From Urophycis tenuis (Eukaryota > Chordata > Actinopteri > Gadiformes > Phycidae): 64,000 nt of DNA. Positions 22,519-35,200 of the stretch are shown here, piece after piece. The number at the start of each line of letters is the position of its first letter. The stretch's first letter is position 1. Location of the stretch: positions 1,107,346 through 1,171,345 of the forward strand of contig JAXIVH010000013.1 of NCBI GenBank assembly GCA_036785325.1, in the 5' to 3' direction. The translations under genes and the position numbers were made by a program. Under the pieces are notes generated by a model. The model was not told where the DNA came from. It saw only the letters and a program-made list of their open reading frames with translations, and did not search any database.

Positions 22519-24282
22519 CTGTACACCACGTTTAAGGATTCTGGGAGGCGGGGCTGGTCGTTTGAATTTGACCGTGAATTACAGCGCCCCCTATGGGCGC
22601 CACACATTTTTTGGGGGACCTGCTCTTCCCCAGATATCTATTTGGTTGCCAAATTTCAAAAGTTTTTACCCGTGCAATTCGGAGATATGGGCGCTCCAAT
22701 TTAAAAAGAATAAAAGTAATGCCTAAACCCTAAAGAAACAATAGTTATCCACAGATAATCTGTGAATACCTAATAAAGACGTGTTTCTGGGCAACATCAC
22801 AACAGACAGCGACGCGCAACCAGGGGGTGAAAGCATAGACAACAGATAACAGACATCCGTCAGGATGGCAAGGATCTGTTGTGTCGTTAATTATAGCACA
22901 TTTATAAATTTTGATCTCCATATTTCTATTTTTCCAAATGTATTAGAAAATGTATAAATGCACTATAGGCCAATATGGAGGGCATGGGGTATGGACAAAA
23001 TAGGAGGAAGATGCACAAAAGAATAACCATGACACAATTCATAAATCATACAGTTCTTTGTTTGCCTGGCAAACAGACAAATATGCAAGCTCATGAATTG
23101 TTCACTATGACATATGCTTCCGGCCCCCATCCCGTTCAGACAGATTTCAGAGTTTTCATGGGACATTGATAGGACTATGGATAGGACTGCCAGTGAGCGC
23201 CCTGTGGGAGTGACGTTGATAGCTGCCACTAACGTGTCACACGTTTCGTTGCTCTGATTGGTTGTAGGTCTATCCAATTGGGTCAAGATGACTTTTGGTT
23301 AGCGGCTGTGCTGTTAATAACACCCCTTGGAAATCGAAACTAATGTAGGCCTACGTTTGCCAATTGGTCTCGCGCAGTCAGGCTATTTTTCCCAATATAC
23401 AATTGGGCAATACAGCTAGTGTTTTTAAAATTACAAATTCAAAATTCTTCTAAAGTCAACAAATGTATGCAGTCCAATTATTGTGTTGAGTCAATGATTA
23501 GGGTGACACTACAGACAAACAGTTGTTACATTGCAGATAAACATCGAAAGAAAGACAAACCAATCAGTTTTATCATACCATTATCTAGCTTTACAAAGAA
23601 AAAATGCAATGTATACAATACAATGGCATACACATTGATTCCAATGTTGTAGTCGCTAATGTGACCATTTATTTACTACCTTGTGTTTATGGCAACAAAA
23701 TGGCTTATTGCATGTTTGTTAATGGGAAACCCATCTATGGGTTTTATCCATTCATCTATGTTGTTACTTACTGTTACTTACTGTTGACTATCACTTTAAT
23801 TACTTGCCTCAACTATTTACCAATATTGCACTACTCAAATACAATACTGCACCTTAATCCTTTGCACTTCTGGTTAGAATGCAACTACATTTTGTTGTCT
23901 CTGTACTTGTACTCTGCACAATGAAAATAAAGATGACTCTAATCTCTTTAATCTCTAATTTTCACATGAAAAACTATGTCAAAAGAGGATACATTTTAGA
24001 TGTTACAGTTTTATGTTTTAGCCTTGATGAACAGAAAAACAAAATAATTCTAAACCTGAACTCTATTCCAAAATGGTGGATAGGTAACTTAAAAAAATGA
24101 AATCTCCTCATTCAATTTCAAGTTTGACCATTATCATTCTGCTCTACCTCAGGGAAAACTATACAACACCTAAAATGTTGCTAATATAAACTGTAAGGTT
24201 GGGCAGGATTAAGATGTCCCCTGTGTTTTGAACCAAGAGGGTACCAAGATGGCTGCTTGGCGAGTATGGCCCATTCTGTTTA
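22519..24282. other. Spacer between the transposon cluster and cyp19a1b
   Basis: No gene is seen. 22530-22720 looks like a further dispersed repeat (CAGCGCCCCCTATGGGCGCC region) without recognisable ends. A minus-strand ATTAAA (TTTAAT at 23947-23952) could be the polyadenylation signal of cyp19a1b, about 330 bp past its stop. Confidence 0.5.
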
Positions 24283-27200
24283 TCAGCAGGGGTTCACTGC
24301 TGGTTGGCTCCTGGGGATGAACCGCATCTTTAAGCCTCGCTCGTCCTCCACGGGCTGCTGGGACAGGTTGTTGGTCTGTCGGATGTTACTGAGGTTGAAG
24401 CCATGCTGAGGGCACACCGTGAAGCGAGTCAAGAGGGTCACCAGGATAGCCTTCATCATCAGCATGGCGATGTGCTTGCCCACGCAGGAGCGTGGACCGC
24501 TACCAAAAGGCTGGAAGAAACGACTGGGCACCTACAGAGAGAGAGAGACAATCAGAACCATGTTTACATTTTTCTGTGTCCTTCATTCATAACTCTCGCC
24601 CTACTTACTAATTTGTCAAAGTTCTCCAGGCAGAATTCATTTGGTTTTGGGAAGAACTCAGTGTGGTGCATGAGGCCCACGTTGAGGATAATGTTGGTAC
24701 CCTTGGCGATCTTAGTGCCGTCGATAATGTCGTCCTCCAATGCCTTGCGCATGGTGAAATCCACCACGGGATGGAACCTCATAGACTCATTAATGAAGCT
24801 CTCGAGCACCTTCAGATTCTGGAAGTCAATGTGTTCAGCCTCCTTGCTGCCTGGTTATTACAATACAACCATTGAATCATTAGACTGGTAAGATTTGCCT
24901 TGATGTGATAGATTGACCTCTTGAATGCTGACTACTGATGTTGATGACGGTTAGCCAGAAGAACAGGGCTTCACCTGATTCCACGAGCATCTCCTCCACT
25001 ATCCTCAGCTCCACCTCTGGGTTCTGCTTGAGCAGCATGAGCATGAAGAACAGGCTAACGGACAGTGTGTCAGGGGCTGCTATCACCATCTCCAGCACAC
25101 ACTGTCTGACATTGTCTCCCGATAACTCTCCATGGTTCTGGCAAAACAGGAGAGCAACAACACCCACAAATCCAGATGGAAAACAAACCCAGGACATTTG
25201 GCTGACAGTTTTGTTTAGTGCAGGGTTGAGCTACATTGAAATTCGAATTTCTGATCGGATCAGATAATGACATGCGTAAGACCGGATCACTTGTCCGAGT
25301 ATACATGCCGTTCAGAGAATCGGATTAACAGCCGGAGCATGGGCTGAGTCTGGACGCTATGTGGCGCTCTGCGCGTGCGCAGAATGGCGATGCGCAGAAT
25401 GCAAAATCCGATTAAGATCCGATTGCTGAGTATATATGCAGTTAAAAGTCCGACTATGAACGAATTATCCAGGTGTTGTTATCCGATTTTGAGATGTCCG
25501 AAGTAGGTCCGAAGTAGGTCGGATTAAGGTGTTTACATGCACTTAAAAAGTCTGAACGAGGTCTTATACGATTAGAAATTCGAATTTCTTGCTGCATGTA
25601 AACGTACTGACTGAGATAGCCTGACATTCCTGATAGGGTCTGTCTTATGGGCAATAATGTTAAATAGTTTTATTACCATTTTAATTGAAGGAATTCCAGA
25701 TTTAGGCCAATAAAGGCTGTGGACAAATGGTGTCATGTTTTTTAGACCTGGGCAAAGATGAGTTCTGACGTGAAGTCGCGTTCATCATCAAGCTTTTCAG
25801 ATTCAGCAAGTGTCTTCCTTTTTATCTCAATCAGGTTCTCCATTGCATCCTGGAGTTCTTTCCTGTTGATGGACAAACATAACATGAATTCTATTAGGCT
25901 ACCGGAATCATCAGCATTTCCGTTAATTCAGTGCCTTGTGCAAAGGTCTTACGCTGCTTTCTTGTGCTTATTGAAAAGCCATCCAATTTTGAAGAATAGG
26001 TCCGGCTTGATCAGAACTGATTGCCAGGTCTCAAAGTAATTGTGAATCTTCAAGATAAGCTCGTTCTCTGAATTGAGAAAGATGCTACTTGAAAAGAAAC
26101 TTTATTAATCCCTTCAAATGTGGATATTAAAAACTGAAATATACACTACAAAAACATACCCAGAATATGATATGTTTTAAAAGTTATGGAGTCAGTGCAG
26201 CTTAGTGAAAGATAAAGTACACAACAACCAGTGATCAGCTTCATCCCTTATGAAACGATGTGCAGCAGCGACGTCTGGCTGGTGCTCAGGGTGAACTCTG
26301 TTACTGACCATTGAGGGGCACCCTGAGGAACAGCTGGTTGGAGATGTCCACCACGATGCACCGCAGCAGGTGGAGCACGTCCACGTGGCCAGAGGCGTCC
26401 GTCATCCCCTGCACGCCATCCAGATGCTGGGCCGCAGCCCCGACACAGACGCCCACCGTCCTCTGGAGCCCGGGGCCCGTCAGAGCTGGCAAGCCCCCCA
26501 CAACACAGCAACAACATGCAGTCTGTTGGGGTCTAAGTGTGTTTGACTTGACAGTTGCTGTGAATAGAAATGGTGTCATGTGTGCATGCAAGCTAGTAAG
26601 CAAGCATTTGTGCATGTCTGTGCTAAGAGAGAAAAAGAGATGTGAGAACAGAGTTTTAGATTGTGTCTACGTGAACTATGTGTCTTGAATCCACAAAACC
26701 ACGTGCACTCTACGCTTTTTGGGCATGGCCTGCGTGCTCACCTTTAACAAAATATGCCCTCACTTTTTTCCAGAGTGGACCATCACTGTTGAAAATGATT
26801 CCGTTTCCTTCCATGCCGATGCACTCTAGTCCCCTCTTGCTCCCAAACCTGGCTGTGTAGTGAGCACTCTTCAGGACGTGGTGCACTGCAGTGGACCTGC
26901 AGCAGACAGCACACTCTGAGGACGCTGGCTCACTTTCACCATGATGGCTCCATGGACATTCACCATATATACACCATACATATAGACCAACTCATGAACA
27001 GTATATGATCAAACTTACTTGCTGAGGATGAGTGTCTCCTCTCCGTTAATCCACACGCGCACTAAACTGCCATATTTTCTGTTGTAGTAGTTGCATGATG
27101 TTCCTATACCAGTGCACATGAACCTGCCGTAGGAGAGAAGCGGACCAATACCGCCCCAGAACAAAGGCCCTGGCAGTGGAAGAGGTTTTAAATGCAGAGG

Positions 27201-27650
27201 TACGGTCCTTCAGAGAGGGAGTGAGGACTCAGGAGCTAGCCTACCTTGTAACATTTACCCTCATCAAATATACAGTATAACCCAGTGCACTCAAAACACA
27301 TTTGACTTGACTCTGAATATGTCACGCGCAAAGCAGAGAGTACAAATAATCAGAGGGGGTGGGGATTAGATGCCCTGATAACCAGAGCCCTCTGGGCCCC
27401 TCAAAGTTTCACCAGGAAGAGAAGAAGAAGGTTTTTCAATAGATTTTTGGATAGACATTATTCCATATAATACTCATGCAGGCGAGCAGAACACCTGCAG
27501 CAGTGTCTTACCCGGCAGTGATGTCGGGTTTCTTCTCCTGCACCACAAAGTGCACAGCAGGAGGCAGAGCAGCACAAGCATCCCACCTGTGGCTGCGGAC
27601 AAGGAGCCCTCCACGGCGGGGTGCGTGACCAGGGACATCGTCCCTTTCAT
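24283..27650 (-). CDS. cyp19a1b: Cytochrome P450 aromatase, brain-type, complete
   Basis: Endoplasmic-reticulum P450 that converts androgens to estrogens, using electrons from P450 reductase. Coding exons in transcript order: 27650-27512, 27169-27019, 26896-26742, 26485-26309, 26067-25953, 25862-25748, 25137-24975, 24850-24609, 24531-24283. Lengths 151, 155, 177, 115, 115, 163 and 242 match the conserved aromatase exon plan. All phases join to 501 aa. There is an N-terminal membrane anchor (about residues 15-35), the I-helix AAPDT at 304-308, and the heme loop FQPFGSGPRSCVG with Cys435. I prefer the b (brain) paralogue because of C-terminal and central similarity to brain forms as I remember them, an upstream estrogen response element, and linkage to th. 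The a (ovarian) paralogue is the alternative. A second in-frame ATG lies four codons in (27638). Confidence 0.95.
25225..25610. mobile_element. MITE-like element in a cyp19a1b intron
   Basis: Both ends carry the palindromic AGAAATTCGAATTTC-type motif in inverted orientation, and the right end runs into TGCATGTAAACGTA. The interior repeats TCCGAAGTAGGTC and GGATCAGAT-like motifs. No coding capacity. Exact ends and target duplication are unclear. Confidence 0.55.
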
Positions 27651-27702
27651 TACTCCCCAGCCTGGAACACACCTGAGCAGCAGCAGGAGCTCTCCTTCAG
27701 TC
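27512..27702 (-). other. cyp19a1b: cyp19a1b exon 2 (5' UTR plus first coding segment)
   Basis: On the minus strand an acceptor (TTTGCATTTGATTATAG) ends at 27703. The exon contains 52 nt of UTR, then the ATG at 27650-27648, and ends at a GTAAG donor after CCG G. It encodes the start MKGTMSLVTHPAVEG and the hydrophobic anchor. Confidence 0.8.
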
Positions 27703-28129
27703 CTATAATCAAATGCAAACCGGTTTAGCCAGAGAAGAGCTTTGACGAACACAATTACAGACCAACGGTCGCTTTCAGCTCCGGGAGTTATCAGGGCTTA
27801 TTAATGAAGTCAAAACAAAAACCAAACCAGTAAAAAAATACCTGGCAACGGCGTTCACCTCTTGAGAACTGTGTCTTGGAATCCCCCCTCGTCCTTCGGC
27901 AGCAGAGTGCTGCAGGGTGCACACAGTGACACTCTAACGCGCTGGTCTTCCAAATCACCACACCTTTTGATCTCAGGTAGGTCGCAAAGGCATCGTCATT
28001 CCATTTCTTTCACTTGCAAGTCGCTTTTGCAACCTGGAGTCCCAGAATCATATGATTAAAAACAATGCATATTCTTTAGTAAATACTTTACCCTAAGAAA
28101 TAAAACTCATAAAAAATGGATATACTTAC

Positions 28130-28243
28130 TTTTCATTTCCTATACTTTCCTACCAGCTAGAAGTAGCTATTTCTGCGACGGGCCACCTGCTGGAATCTTC
28201 TACGCCACCAAATAAATCACAGTGGGGCTGAGTTCTTATAAAT
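28130..28243 (-). promoter_or_regulatory. cyp19a1b: cyp19a1b TATA box and predicted non-coding exon 1
   Basis: On the minus strand ATTTATAAG spans 28243-28235, so initiation is expected near 28207. About 78 nt later the sequence AAAA is followed by a consensus donor GTAAGTATA (GT at 28129-28128). This would be a short untranslated first exon spliced to 27702, the arrangement typical of brain aromatase genes. Confidence 0.6.
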
Positions 28244-28567
28244 CCCCTGGTTAAGCATCCACTTCACCAGTTGCTAAGGAACAACAACTTTGGGTCCGGG
28301 CCCACTGTGAAATGGATGAACATAATACCAAACACACAAAGCATGGTGAAATAAGACTCGTTCTGAGGAGGAAAGCTTCAAAATGAACAAAGATTCTTTT
28401 TCATTACTCATAGGAATTCGAGACCTCAGCCTTTCTTCCCTAATCATCGTAGTTCACATTTTGGGACAGGCTCACATCTTTTGATTCTGTTCATAGAAGA
28501 GAGAACTCCTCCTTCCCAATGTCCGATTCTTCAAGTGTAGAGGCCTTTCAAGGGGAAATAATTAGCT

Positions 28568-28582
28568 GGGTCAGGCTGACCC
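28568..28582. promoter_or_regulatory. cyp19a1b: Perfect estrogen response element
   Basis: GGGTCAGGCTGACCC is a perfect 15-bp palindrome containing the consensus ERE (GGTCA, three spacer bases, TGACC). It lies about 370 bp upstream of the inferred cyp19a1b start. Estrogen autoinduction through a proximal ERE is established for teleost brain aromatase, so this supports the paralogue call. Confidence 0.85.
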
Positions 28583-28726
28583 ATGGCAAATAGATGCCTG
28601 GTTTTCACCCAGCCATTCATGATTGCACAAAGACAAAAAACAAAGACGTGATCTCTTTTTTTTTTTTTTAAATAGTTGAATGAGGCTTTTCCCATTCTCT
28701 CTCTCTCTATATATATATATATACAC

Positions 28727-28830
<104 letters not shown>

Positions 28831-28918
28831 GTTTACATGAATTATCTGGTCATCAATAAGTTGAAGCACTTGGTACACCGAGTGTGGAAGGATCAAGAAG
28901 TAGTGCCTGTACCATGCA

Positions 28919-29038
28919 CTACAACAGGAACTTCAACGGGCACTTCAACGGGCACTACAAGAGGCACTACAACGGGCACTACAACAGGCACTTCAACGGG
29001 CACTACAAGAGGCACTACAACGGGCACTACAAGGCACT
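28919..29038. repeat. 12-bp minisatellite
   Basis: About ten units of the type GGCACTACAACG with ACTTCAACG and ACTACAAGA variants, in a higher-order order that repeats. It lies in the divergent cyp19a1b/gldn spacer. Confidence 0.9.
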
Positions 29039-29039
29039 A

Positions 29040-29746
29040 GCATGCAGGACTGTTCACCATTGAGGCTTTTACACCAAGGCTCAGCTCTCCTTCCTAGTTG
29101 TCATAGAAACTAAATCCAAAAGATCAACTGTCTAAAAGGCTGCATAATCAACAGATTATCAACACGTCCATATCTGTTAATATCAATCTGTCTCACATAT
29201 TTTGTTATTTTGACACCAAAAGTATTTTATTACTATAAAGCCAGTAAAAAACTTGATTCTTTAGTCATTTTTTGCGAACAACTGAATCATTTATGCTGAA
29301 TGGTCCTGAAATCCTACTGCGGCTACTGAGTACTGTGTACTTGCACAGAGTGTGTCATTGTTTAAATCTTGCTGTTGTTTAATTTATTTATACTGGCTGT
29401 TATAGAACATCCATGTGAACATAGGAAAGTCACCCACACATTACCACAGTGGAAAATAAGTAAATGTATTGAACGTGCATTGAGGGCTTCTGAATGATCA
29501 TAGTTTTCCAGATGTGGGAAAGTTGCGCAACACATTATGTCTCTATAGAGTCATTATGCCTTTTTTTCTCATTCCTCGCAGCCGCAGCATAGCTTGTGGC
29601 TGACATCTGTCTAATGTGTTGGCATGTATTCCAGATATGGAACTGTTTGTGCGCTGTCGTAGCGCACGCCCGCCTCCCGCGACCACGCCTCAGAGAACCT
29701 GGAGCTGCTGGGCCAGCGAGGGAGCCAAAATAAAGAAGGAACCACC
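29040..29746. other. gldn: gldn 5' flank and 5' UTR
   Basis: No other gene is present. The spacer between the two divergent genes is about 1.5 kb from the aromatase start to the gldn ATG. The last 100 bp become GC-rich. I cannot place the gldn start site. Confidence 0.5.
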
Positions 29747-32224
29747 ATGAAGGACAGGGAGGACGTGGTGCTTCCGCGGGCTCTGCGGGGGCTGCTGCTG
29801 GGCATGGCTCTGCTGCTCCTCCTGGGCTCTGCAGGGCTGCTGGGCCTGCTGCTGCGGCAGAGGGACCTGACGCAGCACGTCGGCAGGCTGGAGGCCCAGC
29901 TCACGGTGCTCTCACAGCACTGCGGAGGCCTGCGGGCCACGGGGGAGGCTGTGGTGGGCGGACCGGCCTCGGACCCGCAGCCCCTCCACGGCAGCAGAAG
30001 GCGCCGGGGGGCAGAGGACCATGGAGGAGAGGAGCAGGATGTTCTGATGATGATGACCTACTCCAGGGTGCCGGTAAGGGTGCCCAACTTCGTCCAATTG
30101 ACTGGACTATATAATATACTGTATATATATCTATTGAGTTGTTGACCATATGGGAACAGCAACAGCTGGCTGTGAAGTACAATACTCATCTGCTGACGTA
30201 TCTGCTCAAATTATTTGGAATAGGAATTAAATATATCCTGCTATGCTCATTACATTTAGCTGAATGTAAGGACATATTTTTCATTAGGTTGAACATGAGG
30301 TTGAACATGAGGTTTAGCTATTTCCCTCAGGGATCATTAAAGTATGTCTGTCTGTCTGTCTGTCTGTCTGTCTGAGATTAATTGATTTTGACTCTGGTGA
30401 AACATAGTCAGTTGACTGTATCTGGGATGTGTGTCATTTCAGCTCAAACTCTTTGTGGATCTTTGTAACAGCTCCAGAGGGATTTGCTTGACAGGTACAA
30501 ACATAACGGTTCTATAAAAGGGTTGTGTTTGTGTGTACTGGAATGTTATATGCTATTAAACATTACAACTGACATTACAACTGTTTTCAACCACAGGGCC
30601 TCCTGGACCACCAGGTAAAGAGACTTTATTCATTCATATACTTAATATATGAATGAATATATATATATGCATTATGAATTGAATTGCTATGACAATGAAC
30701 GACTAACCGTCTTTCAGGTTTGCCTGGGAAAGACGGTTTGAAAGGGCAGCAGGGCATGCCTGGATTGGAGGGCAAACGGGGAAGAAGAGGTTAGACCTGC
30801 TTTTACTTTGAAGCGGTGTTATGCAAGACTGAGGTTAGATCATCCGCTAACGTCAATTAACCAGAGAAGTGGTTGAGATTACCGGAGGATGCTGGTATCC
30901 TCACCCTTTGTGGTGTTAACAGTATCTGTTATACACCCACGCCTGGTTTATGTCCTGACCTGCCTGCTCAATACAAATGGTACTTGTATCTGCTATTGTG
31001 ATTATTCTCAAAAGAAAGGCACATCAAGAAGTGCATGCACACTGCTAAGACTAAGACTTAAGACATAAGACTAAATTACTCAAGCCAATGGAAAAGGTCC
31101 AAGCTCAAACCATTTCCATCTTAAATCTGTTAAATATGCTGCTTGACTGTTGGTGGACCACCAGACATAAACAAAGTATTCAAGGTCGGGGAGGTAATCA
31201 AGGAGAGACCCTGAGGGCCTATGGCCAGTGGTTCATCACATGGAACGTTTATTCTGTCAGGATATTCCCTTGTAGTTAGCATTAGGCCTAGTTAGCATAA
31301 CATACACTTGCACTCAATGTATGTCCCTGAAGCAGAACGACACCTAATGAGTAAGTTACAGAAATAGAACCCCATCTATAAAGAATTAAGTAGAGCAATT
31401 CTGCTTGCCAATCCCTACTTGGACAGAAAAGTATAAACACACAAAGGTAGAGAAAAGCATAGCCAGAAGTCCTCCACTGGCTCCAAATGTATGTTGTGGT
31501 TACAAATACAAGTTTTTAAAAAGCACTGTAGGGAATTTGTTCAACAATCAAAATAATGTTATCATGATTGACCTTTGTACATTATACCCAGGTCAAAAGG
31601 GAGAACGAGGACCAAAAGGAGATACTGGTCCAACAGGTGAGACCTCCGCTAATGATGTAGGCCCTAATCATCAAATCCTAAATGCGACTCATTACTGACA
31701 ATGTGGAGGAAATATGTATGACATGCAGGAGTAGAGATTACTGCAGCATAAACTATAAATCATCCACATCAATGCGCAATTAGTGTACAATTAGTGAAAA
31801 ATTTGTGTACCAGTCACAGTCACACAATCGAGGCCACCTCCATTCGCTGTAACAACGCCCAGCTCCAGAAAGCGCGTTCGCGCTGCCAATAGAAGCACAT
31901 TCCCATGTGAAGGATGGAGGAAATGGCTGTGCACGTCTTAAGGCAATGCAATGGTCATTTATCTCTTACTCAATCAACGTCTGCACTTCCGTGCAACATA
32001 CATGACCTCTCGGACTTTCACCACTGGTTGGTTCTTCCCATTTGCAGCTGCTGCGCTTCGTGACGCCGTGATTATTGCGCCAGTGAAGATCTTGCTATTC
32101 TGTTCGACTTTTGTCTCCTATAGTTCCTCCTTGTTTAAGATATTATTCGTCATTATTGGCTTTAGGTTAGTTATTAACCTTGCTGCTTCTCCCGTGTATC
32201 TTTGTTTGCCTGATTCTAGTTCCG

Positions 32225-32255
<31 letters not shown>

Positions 32256-35200
32256 GCACATGAGTCACACCAACTCCCTACGGTTACAACCAGTGTACAT
32301 TTTTGTGTTTTATCCACAATATTTTTTTCTTAAAGAAACTCTAACAATTCCTTGTTTAAGTATTGGGGATACGGCTGGCCGAATTCATTGAATCACTGAA
32401 GTTCACGTCTCAGTTTAGGGATGCCAGAACCCCCCAAAACGAATGGAGTAGCCGCTCTAAATCTCCCCGAGGACTCCGTGTTGACCTGTCGACAGACAGA
32501 CTTTATCTACCGCTGTTAGGTAGACCACCCTGCTTATTGTAAGGCAGCAAGTTACCTTTGTTACTTCGGCAATTTAATTAGAATGAAATGACTAATAAAC
32601 GCGTCTTAAAGTAACGTTAATACAACTTTAATGCGTGAACTCGTCAGTGAACACGAGTCACGGCAGATAGATGTTCACCAGCACAGTGAAGACAACAACT
32701 CCTGTGTTCCCACGCTACTTCACGACGTCATCAAACTACAGTTTTTGTTTTTGTTTATACTCAGAGACCCCTAGCGGCAGACATGACATATTAAACATAA
32801 AAAAGAAAACATTAAATGACCCATTTACTAGCTAATAAAGGGAATATGTCTTCGCCACACATACTGTATACATGTTTTCCATCTAAATTGGAATCATGTC
32901 CATCGTGTCAGTTCCTTGATCAAACTATACAAACAAAATACAACCCCCCCCCCCCCCCCTCCCAAAAAATACACGATGAGCTGTGACTCTTAATCATTAC
33001 TTTTCATGAACACTGTGTTAATGGGATCGAGTATCGCTAAGTGACTGAAACCCCATGACTTCTGAGTGTTATTCTCATAGGTCCTCCTGGTCCAGGGGAA
33101 GCAGGGCCTGAGGCCCCGCCTATTGGGTCCCGACCTAGGAGGAACAACACCACCATAGGAGCCCGCTTCAATCAAGTCAATGTGTCTGTTGGTGAGTTGG
33201 CAGATCATTGTCCATCAGTCACAGTAATCAGGGAAACAAATACTGATGGACAGTACAAAATATTCCTAAGCAAGTGATCCATACATATCTACATATATCT
33301 AGGCCTATATGTCTATCTCATACATTTCTGTTCAACAAAAGATTAATAATAACATCTTGTATTCTTTTTGTGCCCACCTGAGGATAGATGGCTCCCATTT
33401 GCTGGGAAGCGACACTGGAAATGAAACCAGCAAACAACACGTCAATGAATCTAAAATAACCAGGAATGGTATGAGTTTCCAAATGTTCACTTTTCTATTA
33501 GCGTTGTTTACTGCCGTATTCACATGTAAATTATAATACCAACATTTGAAAGTGTTGCGATAATGTGCTAATCAAGAAAAACAAAACATGGATTCAGGTT
33601 CAGAACCAGAACTACCATCCATGGCTTCAGACCGAGGGAATGATAGCTTGAAGAAACCCACAGCTGATTCTGTTACCGGGCCATACATCTTAGCAGGTAA
33701 AAACTAGTTCCTTTTAAGTATCATTTCATAGAATTCTTTGTGGAATAAAACGCAATGTCATGAACTTTGTTCTCCAACTTGATGACATACTGTAAATCTT
33801 GATTAAAAGTGAAATAAGTGATGCTATGCAACTACAGTGCATGAAGAATCAGTTCAGTGTTATTTTCACAGCCTCACCTGTTACAACACCAGGTCAACAC
33901 ATCTGGAAAGAGGAGCAAGGACCTACAACCAGAGCTATGGAACATGGTTTGACATCTGAGATTTAGATTATTAAGCACTGACTAGCAACTCCCTTAATAA
34001 TCATAATTGAGTCTTTATTTCCAGCATTGGTTTACGCTTTAACAGTTGTGAACTATTATAATTAAAAGATAATGCTATCTCATAGGCTTTATTCACTAAT
34101 ATAACTATACCTTCAGTAAAAGCAATACAAATTGAAATAATTAACAATCAAAATAATGTTATCATGATTGACCTTTGTACATTATACCCAGGTCAAAAGG
34201 GAGAACGAGGACCAAAAGGAGATACTGGTCCAACAGGTGAGATCTCCGCTAATGATGTAGGCCCTAATCATAAAATCCTAAATGCAACTCATTACTGACA
34301 ATATGGAGGAAATATGTATGACATGCAGGAGTAGAGATTACTGCAGCAGAAACTATAAATCATCCACATCAATGCGCAATTAGTGTACAATTAGTGTACA
34401 ATTTGTGTACAATTAGTGTACCAGTCACAGTCACACAATCGAAGCCACCTCCATTCGCTGTAACAACGCCCAGCTCCAGAAAGCGCGTTCGCGCTGCCAA
34501 TAGAAGCTCATTCCCATGTGAAGGATGGAGGAAATGGCTGTGCACGTCTTAAGGCAATGCAATGGTCATTTATCTCTTACTCAATCAACGTCTGCACTTC
34601 CGTGCAACATAAATGACCTCTCGGACTTTCACCGCTGGTTGGTTCTTCCCATTTGCAGCTGCTGTGCTTCGTGATGCCGTGATTATTGCGGCAGTGAAGA
34701 TCTTGCTATTCTGTTTGAATTTTGTCTCCTATAGTTCCTAATTGTTTAAGATATTATTCGTCATAATTGGCCTTAACCTTGCTGCTTCTCCCGTGTATCT
34801 TTGTTTGCCTGATTCTAGTTCCGTCTCTGTCTCTCTCTCTCTCTGCACATGAGTCACACCAACTCTCTACGGTTACAACCAGTGTACACTTTTGTGTTTT
34901 ATCCATAATATTTTTTCTTAAAGAAACTAACAATTCCTTATTTAAATATTGGGGATACGGCTGGCCGAATTCATTGAATCACTGTGAAGTTCACATCTCA
35001 GTTTAGGGATGCCAGAACCCCCCAAAACGAATGGAGTAGCCGCTCTAAATCTCCCCGAGGACTCCGTGTTGACCTGTCGACAGACAGACTTTATCTACCG
35101 CTGTTAGGTAGACCACCCTGCTTATTGTAAGGCAGCAAGTTACCTTTGTTACTTCGGCAATTTCATTAGAATGAAATGACTAATAAACGCGTCTTAAAGT

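Noticed and set aside
24403..24891. 162-aa plus-strand frame
   Set aside because: Antisense shadow of two aromatase exons.
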